Source: Trametopsis cervina (taxonomy: Eukaryota > Basidiomycota > Agaricomycetes > Polyporales > Irpicaceae). Taken from it: 64,000 nucleotides of DNA. The stretch covers positions 118,329-182,328 of the forward strand of contig MU278376.1 of assembly GCA_022385755.1 (NCBI GenBank), read 5' to 3'. Below are positions 12,103-22,471 of this stretch, in pieces. Under the pieces are notes generated by a model. It ran no database searches and had not been told where the DNA came from. It saw only the letters and a program-made list of their open reading frames with translations. Numbering within the stretch: position 1 is the stretch's first letter; each line of letters opens with the position of its first letter. A program made the translations under genes and the position numbers.

Positions 12103-12653
12103 GCTTCTGTAAATTGCTTTGAGCGTGACGTCTAATAGTTTCACAGCGTAACATACCTGTAGCAAAACAAGACGACGAGTATCACAGAGGAAACAGATTG
12201 GTTCGGGTCGTGTTTGGGCTTTCAATGTTCGTGTCAGTGGGAGCTGTACCTTACTGGCGGCTCAAGCTAATCCTGGTTCTATATTACCGTGGCGAACGTC
12301 GGGAGTCGCTCTGCAGGTCTTGTGTGCAGAGTAAAGTTGCGGCGTTGCAGGTGTGGTCTGTGGGTGGTCTCGCGAAAGCGGGACCAGTCTCGTGACGTCA
12401 TGTATAAGTAGAGTTGTCACATTTGGTCAAAATATAGCCACTTCTACCGATAACCCATCTACTATATGTAAGTAAAGAGGTCCTTATGAAGCAAATATAA
12501 TCGCAAACGTTGCGCAGCTGAAAACCCATTATGATGCATGTACTATAATTTCCGTAAGTAAGCAGAAAGAGTATGTCCAAAGAGCTGCATGAAGCCTATG
12601 CAACGTACCAACCAAAGCGTTATATATCATCGGTTGCAAGCTCGGGTCTAACT
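12103..12653. other. Intergenic, 551 bp
   Basis: Upstream region of the PPPY protein gene and 3' flank of the UBX gene, both on the minus strand. AT-rich, with no gene or repeat recognised. Confidence 0.5.
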
Positions 12654-14993
12654 TTAGTCACTCTCTGTTTCGTATTCATCCGAATCTTCACTGTTAGGGC
12701 CACGGGCTTTACCGGACCCCGAGCGATTGCTCTCAGAGCTTGAACGACTTTTGCCTTTGCTCGTCGACGGGTCTTCAAACAGCTCGACGACCAGCTGGCC
12801 GCCGCTCAGCCCTTCCACCTGTCCTACTGTCTTGCCGGGTTCCCAGTGTATCTCTTTGCGCGGGTACGCCATGGCCAGCTTGAATCCCCACCAATGTCCG
12901 TTCTTCCTGCCCACCTTCTCCATCGCGTGCAGCAGCCCAACCTCACCAGTCATCTCTCCGTCAGGCGGGCTGATAGGATCAGATTCTGAGGAGTACTCCC
13001 TTCCTTCAGGGATAAACTGCGCATCGACGAACGCATAGACGGCCGTCAACGAGTCCGCCTCGCCGAAAAACCGCACGGGTCTCTTGCCATTGGGCATCCG
13101 GACACCAACACGGACTGTCTTCCCACGTCCCTGCTCACCAGGCCTGGGCTCCCTCGGAAGTAAAGCCCGCCTTCCCCATCGCCTCCACTCCATCCTCTTC
13201 GACTCCCAATTCGCTTTCTCTTCTTCAGCCTTCTTCAGCGCCTCCAGCGCCCGCTGTTCATGCTCAGCCTGTTGCTGAGCAGCGCGCTGTGCCTCCCTTT
13301 CCTCCGCCATCTTTCGCTCGATCCTCTCCCGGTCACGACGAGCCGTCTGCTCGAACGCCCTGTCTTGTTCCGCACGCAACGCACGTTCGCTCTCACGCGC
13401 GCGCTGCTCAACGAGACGAGCGGTTTCGCGATCGGTGACCTGACGACGGAGGTTGTTGAGGTACGGAATCACACGCGGAAGGAGCTGCTCGTTCAGGTGT
13501 TCCACGAGCATGCGCGCGGATGTAGGTGCAGATGCCTCCGGAATGCAGGGGCCCTGATGCCTGGACAGGACAGTAAGAACAGATGATTGTGTCGAGAATG
13601 AAGGCTCGCGGGAAGGTTGAAGTGAGATGAAAGCGACGAAGGGATACGTAGTCGCCTGCAGCTTCTGTGAGGCTGGTCACAACTTAGTATCAAGACGTCG
13701 TGCGTACGATCCGAGGAACATACCACTCCATGCATCGCGATCTCGGATATCGCCACCCCAAACGAGGAAGTTGTTATCCTTCATGAGACGAACGAGGTCT
13801 GGGTCTGTCAACGTGCTCCTACAAGGCGCATTAGTTTCGCGTCATAAGCCCACAACTTCAGACGAACCTCCTGAATTCCGGCACATCATCGTGTTCGTCG
13901 CTAACAATGATGACACAGCCCACCGTCGCCTCGCGCTCCTTCGCCAACGTGCGCACGAACGACTCGTAACTGCCAATGAAGAAATCGGGCAGAACGCGGG
14001 TCGGAGCGCCGCCCGTTCTTCTGGTAACGGAACCGGAACTGGATGCCGCGCCACTCGCCTCGCCTTCGCCGGCTTGCGCGTTGGATATCGACACACATCC
14101 CGTCTCCTCTTCAAGTGCCCGTACCCATCGTTCGGCAGCGACCCGAGGGTCTCTAACCGGAGGAGGCCCCAAGCCAGGTCGACGAGGCAGCCCGAAGTTC
14201 AGGCCAAGGCCTGTAATGGAGAACGCGGGCGACACAGCAGGGAGAGGAATAGGTATGCGGAGAGTGCGCAGAATCACGCGGAGAATGGTGTACGGCACAG
14301 CTAGCAGCGCAATTATGAAACGTATAGGCCTCAGCAGGAGCGCGATCACGGATGTGGAAGGTGCCTGTCCGAGCGGTGTCAGACGCGCTGCTGACAGCAC
14401 GAAATCATCGTCAATAACGCTCACCACTCTGTCGAACTGCCTCCCTGACGGCCTGCCATTCAGCAGACCTGACTGCTCGCTGTCATCGACGTCGAAGCTC
14501 TCCACAGGGCCAGCAGAGGCCCGTGGGGCGGCCGTGGACGACGGTGCGGGAGCTTGTGAAAATGATAAAGGAGAGGATGGGTCGTGGTCGAATATTAGCT
14601 CTGCGGCGCGCTGAGATGTCGTGTCAGTATTGTTACTGCGTGCATCGGACGGACCATTGGTAGGGCGAACTCGCCGCATGCGCATCCCTGTACCTAGCGG
14701 TGAGCAAGCAAGATGTTGCCACTGGGTACAAGATGCGATTATCTGCTACCCGGGTTGCAGAAATTGCGTCCCGGGCTGTGTGATTATGCTTTGTTCACAT
14801 TCTAGCAAACGGACACGAGTCCGTGCATCCCCAACGAAGAAGCAGAGTCATAATGGAAATAAATGCTGACCTGAACATCCCAACCCGCGCTGTCTAACAC
14901 ACCAATGGCGACTTCAACGTCGCCACCATTAGTAAGGGCCTGCAACTGGTCCAGGGCCTCTTGCTGAGAAGGGGAAAGAGCGTCTCGGTCCAT
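12654..14993 (-). CDS. UBA-UAS-UBX protein of the FAF2/UBXD8 (fungal Ubx2) type
   Basis: Four exons on the minus strand: 14871-14993, 13868-14610, 13724-13818, 12654-13672. All introns are GT-AG and phases close to give 659 aa. ATG 14993 starts MDRDALSPSQQEALDQLQ. Residues ~8-50 form a UBA-like domain (TNGGDVEVAIGVLDSAGWDV joined to QRAAELIFD). A hydrophobic hairpin follows at ~128-158 (VIALLLRPIRFIIALLAVPY), then a thioredoxin-like UAS domain with FVRTLAKEREATVGCVIIV and NNFLVWGGDIRDRDAW. A long charged coiled coil (~residues 380-460) precedes the UBX domain containing RVGVRMPNGKRPVRFF. This order defines the ER/lipid-droplet recruiters of Cdc48/p97 in ER-associated degradation. The Ser-rich acidic tail is lineage-specific. 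It faces the CUE protein gene at 16621. Confidence 0.9.
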
Positions 14994-16148
14994 CCTGGAA
15001 TCCGGCAAAACAAAAACAGAATAAATCCTAGAGAAAAAAGTATAGAGAGGCTGAGATAGAGCTAGTGAGAGTGATGTACGAGTTCGAGAGCGTGTGTCTG
15101 GTGCATATGTGAGTGTATGTATGTGTGCTGTACAAAGTCAAGTCAGTCGCCAAATTAATGTGCTCTTAAACTCACTACACTTTCGACTGCATCACGTGAG
15201 CAGGCATGACGGCGCTGGGGGCTTTTTGGCGGGGCAGATTAAAGATTAAATGATACGAAACTTATACCTGCCCTTATTGAAATTCTGACACAACCAGGTA
15301 ATGGAATATGACTCGTTCTAAATCTGGGTTGAAACCATTTTCGACGGCGTATCGTGGACGTTGTGCTATTATCGAATCGGGGTGCAACATTAGGGCGCTT
15401 ACAGAATATAATACGTTAGATTTCTGCATGGCCGCGACGACCACACTCAAATTGTAAAGCCATTAAAAGACACTGCAACCTTCCAGATTGCATTGGGTCT
15501 GCTCTATATGAGACAGGGAGCTTTTTGTGACTGAGCAAGACTCATAATTTCTTACACTCATCGCTTCGAGTGCTCATCTGCACATTCGACTATAATAGTA
15601 ATAATTCGATAACATGCCTTACAGCCGAGGATGAGTTCGACTGGTCCGCAGGCACTACTGTCCTAACCCCACCTTTGCAAATCGGCCTTCCGCCGTGTTC
15701 AGGGACGTATTTCCCCACTGGTAACTAGTCTCGCGTATAGATACGTCTTCTATGCACATGGCTATCTACTTTATAGAATATTTAAAGATGTATTTCGAGT
15801 TATCGAGTATGACTGACTTTGAGCATGTCCCCGCACAGGCGCTACGCAAGATCCGCAAGATCCTGCTGGCGATCCTGCCCAGCACTCACACGTATACTTG
15901 GTGTATATAGTACTACTGCTACATATTTTCTATTGAAATTTTAATGTATCGAGAGCGCAGGAGGTAAAATCTACAATGAGCGTGACGCCGCTAGCTGAGA
16001 ACTGGACACTACACTACATATGTGACATAACATCAATAGCGTGACGAAGAGGGACAACCTTTGCAAAAAGCAGCGGCATCGTGCCGCACACTCTGTATCT
16101 TATTAAGTGAGAGGACGACTCGCTACTGATTTTGCAAAGGTGGAATTA
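14994..16148. other. Intergenic left of the MITE
   Basis: Divergent spacer between the UBX gene (-) and the CUE gene (+), about 1.15 kb on this side. AT-rich, with no frame worth calling. The last two bases, TA at 16147-16148, are one copy of the MITE target duplication. Confidence 0.5.
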
Positions 16149-16400
16149 CAGTAACGCCAGAAAGTGATGCACCCCCCCCCCCCCCCCCAAATCGGGAACG
16201 CAGGCCCAAAGTGGGCGCTTACATCATCCAAGCGCACAATGTTCGAGCTCTCGTAGAATAGTGAACGGTTCTTGTCTTGAGAAATCTTCTTAGTTTGATT
16301 GTGATGAACGTAGACGTTATTTCGCGAAAAAGAATGAGTCGACAAAACAACGTGAGGGTGATTTCCTGATCTGGGGGTGCATCACTGTCTGGCGTTACTG
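16149..16400. mobile_element. MITE of Tc1/mariner type, 252 bp
   Basis: The two ends are inverted repeats. The left end reads CAGTAACGCCAGA then AAGTGATGCACCCCC (16149-16176). The right end, read on the minus strand from 16400 to 16373, is identical over 28 nt except for one A-to-C change. Similarity continues inward past the C tract (CAAATCGGGA versus CAGATCAGGA). The element is flanked by TA on both sides (16147-16148 and 16401-16402). CAGT termini plus TA duplication are the signature of Tc1/mariner elements. The interior has no transposase frame, so it must have been mobilised in trans. It sits in the promoter space between two divergent genes, 220 bp upstream of the CUE gene ATG. Confidence 0.85.
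16172..16188. repeat. Poly-C tract of 17 nt inside the left MITE end
   Basis: Seventeen consecutive C residues in the left inverted repeat, where the right repeat has only five. The tract has expanded by slippage after insertion, or was mis-sized in assembly. It is the only long mononucleotide G/C run I see in the window. Confidence 0.9.
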
Positions 16401-16620
16401 TAGGCTGCATATGGCCGTCACAGTGTGACTGTGGTACTCGGACCTTGGGGGAATATGCAACTATTGGCCTGGTGTGCAAAAATAACCCACTAATTAACTT
16501 TCTCCACCAACTGTGACCACCCAGCCTCAAACAACGGCCCACGCCTATCGTCCGTTCTTCATCTTACCTGTCTATTCTCCCGACTGTTGAGTTTATTCTT
16601 CGGCGTTGCGCACTCCAGCC

Positions 16621-17566
16621 ATGGGTGAAGTAGTCAACTTTGTTGTAGCGGTCGCTGTGATCGTCGTTGTCTTCCGATGGGCTACCTCTAGTATGTTACA
16701 CATCCTGCTATGTCCTGGTACCGTAAGCTAACAGACCATTGCAGGTAAGGAGACCACTGGCGGCGCCCCATCTCCCTCCGCGATCCTTGGATTTAAGCCA
16801 AAGAACATCACGCCTGAACAGGTGCGCACCCTCTGATCGTCCTTGATAATACCACTTGTGCGTCTGACACGTGAGGGCGTGCCGGCTCAGGTCGACACGG
16901 TACACAACATGTTCCCCGACATTCCGAGGTGCATAGCTTGCTCTACTGTCAGCTCTTATTGTTGCTCATAGCCGCTATATAGTGACAACATCCGGTATGA
17001 CCTCCTCCGCACAGGCAGCGTGCAGTTGACGTCTACTAAGATACTGGAGAGAGGATATCTGCCTCCTGTAAGCGTTCTTAGATTTACTGCACCGTTCGTA
17101 TTATCTGACATCCCTGACCACTCGAACAGCCTCCGCCTGCGTACTATACCCTCTACCCTCGCACCGAGCAGACCGCACCTCAAGCCGCGCCCCAAGCAGC
17201 AGCTGCCGCTGCTCCTCCTGCCTCCTTGTCAAAACCGAAGCAGAGCCTGATCTCGCGGTACAACCTAGAGAACCGCGTCACAGAGACCAGTTCGAGTGCA
17301 GAGCAGAGTGGACCTGCGGAGGTAGAGCACGTGTGGGACGCGAGTCCGGAGAAACGGGAGGCGAACTTGCGGGAGAGGAAGGCGAGGATGGTGCTGGCCG
17401 CGCGAGAGTACGTGTCTTCCTATCATTGTCATCACTCCGCTACGGTACTCTGCGTACTACATGGCGGATGAGCTCGGTTGCTATGCTGACTTTATACTGT
17501 GATACTGTCAGACGGTTATTGGCTCAGCAAAAGGCTCAAGCTGCATCAGCTTCAACCTCATCTTGA
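16621..17566 (+). CDS. Membrane-anchored CUE domain protein (Cue1-like)
   Basis: Six exons: 16621-16690, 16745-16821, 16891-16928, 16983-17067, 17130-17407, 17512-17566. Phases close to give 200 aa. The N-terminus is a signal anchor (MGEVVNFVVAVAVIVVVFRW). The CUE domain is built from three small exons: KNITPEQVDTVHNMFPDIPS, DNIRYDLLRTGSVQLTSTKI and LERGYLPPPPPAYYTLYP, with the Met-Phe-Pro and di-Leu features that contact ubiquitin. The C-terminal half is Ala/Gln-rich, then charged and helical (KREANLRERKARMVLAARE), where Cue1 carries its Ubc7-binding region. In yeast Cue1 recruits Ubc7 to the ER membrane for ERAD. Orthology rests on architecture; the Ubc7-binding sequence itself cannot be confirmed by eye. 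Confidence 0.85.
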
Positions 17567-18130
17567 ACAGACCATCCTCGTAACAAACTACCCAGCGGCC
17601 TTGATATGATTTAAATCCCACTTTTCGGTAGCTAGCGCTCCTCGTCGACTGCACGAGGTAGAAGATATCAGTTGGTGTCCTGGTTGAATCACATGTGTAC
17701 CTAATATAATCTACATCCACTCATTCACCGTGATGAATGCCCAGCCCACATTTCCCGCTCTATAGACGTGCTGGCTATGTGCATTTACTGTAAAGTGCTG
17801 AAATCCGTCTATCCCTCGGTCATGAAACACTACATACAGTATTTGGGGTTGCTTAGCTGCGGCATGGTGGCGCTCTTCATTTGGTAACAATATGACTGGG
17901 CAATCACATGTGAGCCCTAGCCTAACCCTTACCTATTGGCCGAGCTCCGTACAACATGAACTGGACAATAGAGATGCAAAGGCTGTATGGAGTGATAAAG
18001 GGAAAACTACCAGTAAACACACTAGATCCAAAAGTATAATGTACAAAAATATCGAGCAAGATCATCATTATCTCAGACGAGATATTCATAAGTAGAATTC
18101 CACCAAGGCATATAAGAAACCCCATTCGCT
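17567..18130. other. Intergenic between convergent genes, 564 bp
   Basis: Shared 3' flank of the CUE gene (+) and the prenylcysteine oxidase gene (-). AT-rich, with no feature recognised. Confidence 0.5.
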
Positions 18131-20235
18131 TTAGCAATCAAAGCCATACACGAAATCGGGTCCAGGCTCTGCGGTGCTCTCGCCGGGCTTGCAAATACTG
18201 GCATCGTGTTCCTCGCGCAGCAGGAGTTCGACTATGTTCCGTGAGGCAATCGTCTCCGTCTCCATCGTCGACATAAACCTAACAGGAGAAGCAAGCTGGT
18301 TAGAAAAGCTGGATCTCATACTGGGGGGCGACGTACGGCTCGAAGGCGTTCACGTAGTAAAGGCCCTTGGCGAGCTTCACCGGCGGGAACGTGTCCGTGG
18401 GGGGCAAAACCGGGTACGAGTCCCACTGTGCAACATGCTATTAGTACCTGTTCCACCGTGACGCATGATGACCCTCGCGTACCTCCTTCCTGACCACCCA
18501 TCCGACCCTTCCGAATACCTTCCTCAAAAAGCTATCCTCAACAGGGTGGTCTGAGAAGATCTTGACGACCCACTCCTCCCCGGCCTCGTCTCTTCCCTGT
18601 GGCGAGCCCACACCCAGGTCGGTCAAGTTCGCCACACTCCTGTCGCCCTTGTTCAATATCCGCCCGTGATAGCTCGCCGAGTTGAACTCGGGTCGTTCAG
18701 GCCCCGCGCCGGTCCTCTCGCGCTCCCACGTTGTGAGCACCATGTTTGGTGGCGCATCGTTGTCTGCCAGCCCAAAGTATCGCGTGCGTGCGTATGGGTT
18801 GGGTGTGCTCAGCAGGGTGACGTACAGGTGGATGTATGGTTGGGGAGGGATGTTCGGCTTGGAGGACTCATCGAGCAGTTTCAGGGTGAGGCCTGTGCTG
18901 TGGTATGGCGCGGCGAGGATGACTGAACGGTACGTGCGGGCGGCAACTTCGTTCGTGTTAGCAGAGGTGGTGTGCAATACATATTGATCTTCCGCCTTCT
19001 GGCTGATTGACGTAACCTGCATTATATCATCACGTCAGCGTAACATACTCAGAGTGTAATGAGCGGTCACATACAGTCGTGTTCAGATAGAGAGATGCAT
19101 TGGAACGCTTGATAAATTGATCAAACAGCTGCCAGTTGCCGTTCACGACCTGTGACGCAGTGTTTGCCAGCAGAGACACAAATGTTTCCAGGCCATGGAT
19201 CTTGTCAACGTTCTGCAGTGTGATCAATACGCAGCTGGAAGGCGCAAAATATCGCAATGCTCTCTACCTGACCGTAATTGACTCTCGTGACACTTTCCAC
19301 AATCTCGTTGATGTAGAGATCAGAGACACCCCGCGAACGGAGATATTCTGCGCCGGTGGTGTTCGTCAGCTCAGTGTACCCGAGGCTCTCGCTGATAGTG
19401 GCGACGTCGCCCCAGGGTGCGGTGCCCACTTCGGAAGAGTAGAGAGTGAGGTAACGTTTGAGCACGCTCTGGACCCTACATAGAAGCGGTTAATATATGT
19501 CGGTGAAGAGGCACATGAACCCATACAGAGCATTCGTTTTTCGCGGCGCATTGAAACCATACCGCCAGAGTACCTTGATTGTGTTCCACCACTGGCTGAG
19601 TCTTCCAGTCGTATTAATCTACAGCACCGTCTCAGCAAATCATTCCGAACAACTTGCGCGCCCACATACCCTCAAGACGAACTCCTTGCCGTCCCATATG
19701 CCTAATGTGGAACCGAACGTAGAGTCGGAGTCGGTGAATTCAGTGAGATTGAGGCCAAACTCGCTTGATGCACGCCAGAGGTTCTTGTTATCCTCAATGA
19801 ACACGGAGCCGCCGATCTCAACAACTTCAAGACGGGGATCATTGTACGGGTGCACAGTGGTGCTTCCTACGGGAGGAACAGCAGTGTTAGAATTACGCCA
19901 CACAACACCGGGGGACCGTTATAAGCAAGCAACCACTCACTGCCGCCGACATAATCGCTGCTCTCAAAGATGTCCACCTCGATGTCCAGTCCCCACCGCT
20001 CCTTCGCCTTTCCAATCCAGAAGGCCGCAGAAGAGCCTGCCGCGCCAGCCCCGACGATAGCAATGCGGTTAGACGAAAACTCGGGCTCCTCGTGCTCGAC
20101 AGACAACGCGAGCGGGATCTGGTTGTTGCTCAGTTGCGCGTTGACCCAGGGGAACGTCCACCCAAAGGGCAGGTTAAGTGCGAGCGCGACCTCAGCGAAG
20201 GCATAGGTCGCGAGGAAGATGTTTGTCGCATGCAT
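18131..20235 (-). CDS. Prenylcysteine oxidase (lyase), FAD-dependent
   Basis: Eight exons on the minus strand: 19941-20235, 19670-19866, 19527-19618, 19268-19475, 19075-19212, 18483-19016, 18322-18425, 18131-18278; 571 aa, phases closed. ATG 20235 begins a signal peptide (MHATNIFLATYAFAEVALAL). A Rossmann dinucleotide motif, RIAIVGAGAAGSSAAFW (glycines at residues 62-67), leads to VDIFESSDYVGGRSTT and LEVVEIGGSVFIEDN, closely matching the FAD-binding start of PCYOX1. Further family landmarks are VLWRYGFNAPRKTNALVQSV, ESVTRVNYGQ, the lyase-domain block VILAAPYHSTGLTL and WEWDSYPVLPPTDTFPPVKL with GLYYVNAFEPYVAPQ. The enzyme oxidatively cleaves the thioether of prenylcysteines from degraded prenylated proteins, in the vacuole/lysosome. 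It shares a 344-bp divergent spacer with the next gene. Confidence 0.9.
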
Positions 20236-20579
20236 GGTGGGGGTCGATACTCAAGAGAGGTCGAGGCAGACCCCCTCTTAAGTTGCCAGGTGACGCCTGT
20301 TAGTACAATCCGGCCACATGTCGGCTTCCAATCTCGTAGCTTGGTGCATCACCGTTTAGACCGTATTTCTCGCCATGGCTGTTGTGAACCTGGGCTATAA
20401 CCGGCTGTAATATTTACGAGCAAGGGATATCAAGCGCGAATTCTAGATCACCGATCAAATATGCCAGCAACCGTGGACTGTTTGTTTTGCCTGTCTTACC
20501 ACCACCTCCATCGCCGCCGGTGTTCAACGCTCAATATCTACAACAGCAGTCCCAATTGCTGACCAACACATAACCAGCT
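20236..20579. promoter_or_regulatory. Divergent promoter region, 344 bp
   Basis: Separates the start codons of prenylcysteine oxidase (-) and the SPT small-subunit-like gene (+), so both promoters must lie here. I see no consensus TATA box. Confidence 0.5.
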
Positions 20580-21229
20580 ATGTCGACAGGAACACCCAAG
20601 CCGACCCCGCCACCTGAGAAATCCGAGTACTCGATCCCGACATGGAAAAGAGTGCCGTCGACGTGGGACGTCTTGTTCAGCCTACAACTGCCTTACAGAT
20701 CACCCACGAACCCTGTGGCAGCATATCTGTGGCGCAAACGTCTCTGGTTTGAGACGACGTTCGCATTGACGATGATGGCGCGCTGGGAGAAGGCCGTGCT
20801 GCGTGAGTACTCGTTCGTTGGAAGCCACTCCCTTCTTGCCCTTGGCGACTATATTCGTCACTTTGCCCCCTGATACCTTACGCCTTTAATTATCTTTCTT
20901 TCCGACGTCACTTAGACTGAATGCTTTGCTAACAACCCGCTTTTTTGTATTGCGCAGTCACCTTCCTTACGCTTTTCTCTGTCCTGCTGTTCACCGGCAT
21001 ATTCTGCTACTTCCCCGTCCACCTCTCCATCGTTCTCTCTCGTGCCAAATATTACCTCTCGGGCAATGAGCTGCCGTCCCCCACTGGATCGTCGTATTCT
21101 GCGGCCCCGGTGCAAGGCGGCAATGTCTTTGGCGCGCTGGGAGACTATGCTTATGCAGGAGTCACGGGAGGTTTGGATAGACTGGCAAAGTTATGGAACG
21201 CGACAGGCAGCGTGCATACGGATCTATAA
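20580..21229 (+). CDS. Serine palmitoyltransferase small-subunit-like membrane protein
   Basis: Two exons, 20580-20802 and 20958-21229, joined by a 155-nt GT-AG intron; 164 aa. ATG 20580 begins MSTGTPKPTPPPEKSEYSIP. The core, LWFETTFALTMMARWEKAVL followed by LTFLTLFSVLLFTGIFCYFP and VHLSIVLSRAKYYL, aligns by eye with the human SPTSSA/B pattern: aromatic start, ALxMLxPWE, two membrane-embedded helices, Pro-x-His. Small subunits bind the Lcb1/Lcb2 heterodimer in the ER and boost the first step of sphingolipid synthesis. This protein is longer than the ~70-80 aa animal proteins because of a Pro-rich N-terminus and a Gly/Tyr-rich C-terminus. Assignment is by motif resemblance only. Confidence 0.75.
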
Positions 21230-22471
21230 TGTTCGTTCCACTGGGATAATAGAGGTCGCGAGAATGTGCAGATACCCAGGTTAGTAGACGATGGAAGGAG
21301 GGTGATAGCCAATATGGGCGTAATATGAGAAGAGGGTGAGAAAGCAATATGTTGTGTGGTCGGGTTGGTACGACATGTCTTGCGCTAAGTATGTCCTCTA
21401 TGCTCGTTAGTATTACGAAATGAAATACTGACATGTTCGTCTCAGGTACCATATAATGCGCAATCATGACTGGAAACGAATTTATACATTGCTCCACCTT
21501 TGAAAAGACGTTGTGACAAGGACACTGGATTTTCCTGTTCCTATTGGATTCTGAATAGACAACAGATGCACTTACTCCTTGTCGCACGGAGTCTAATCCA
21601 TCGCTGCGTCGTATTTGCTTAAGTGATAAATCCGTTCGAGCTCTTCACTTATGCGATCCTATTTTCGCAGATGTCCCATTCTGCTCTTTTTATTAGCGCA
21701 TTAAGAACGTCTCGCACCCCATGAAACAGCGACACCCTGCCCGATTCGCACATCATGGTGACTGCCGGTCCTACTTATCTCCGTGTTTGTTCGCGTCCAC
21801 CCTCTTGCTTTCTGCACCTATCGAGTTCTTCCCACATATCTCGTACGCAGACCTTAATGGGAAACAAAAAGCTGACTGGCATCCATGACTTACTCGACAC
21901 TGCATCGCTGGACCCCCAGTAGTCTAGAAATAGGCGAGTTTATAGTTCACCCATGTATCGTCACCCAAGACTATTATCTGACTTCAGTCACAGTACTGTG
22001 GTGGTCGCATGCTCAGTCTATCACATTACAACCAGGTGGTGATGATGTTAACTGACGAGAACCACATCGACGGGCAGTGACTTCATACATGCTACGGTTT
22101 TATGGATTATCTTGATATCCCTACCACGAGACAGTGCCGCAAAGAGGGTGTACCGGGATCCGCTATAGGTTGCCGACACTCGTGATACAGGGAGGTAGTC
22201 ACACTTCTTTCTACATCAGCTGAACCAATGGCTATTTAGCTCTCAAAGCACGTTCCCTTCACAATTATCTATCCGAGCGAAGACTCAGACGATTATATGG
22301 AGCGAAGCTCTCCACCTCAAGGTGCAGCTCTGATTCTCTGCTGCCCTAGTCTCAGCACGAGGTCTTCCAAATCAATGACCGTAGATTCTCAAGCGGTCCG
22401 CCTCGGACCCCTCTCGGGCTACGCTCATGGGTTTAAATGGGTTCGACGATGGCTCAGTGCGGCCCACAAAC
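21230..22471. other. Intergenic, 1.24 kb
   Basis: Same-strand gap upstream of the fucosidase gene. Only short frames without domains. I see no repeat or RNA gene. The fucosidase promoter should lie near its right end. Confidence 0.45.
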
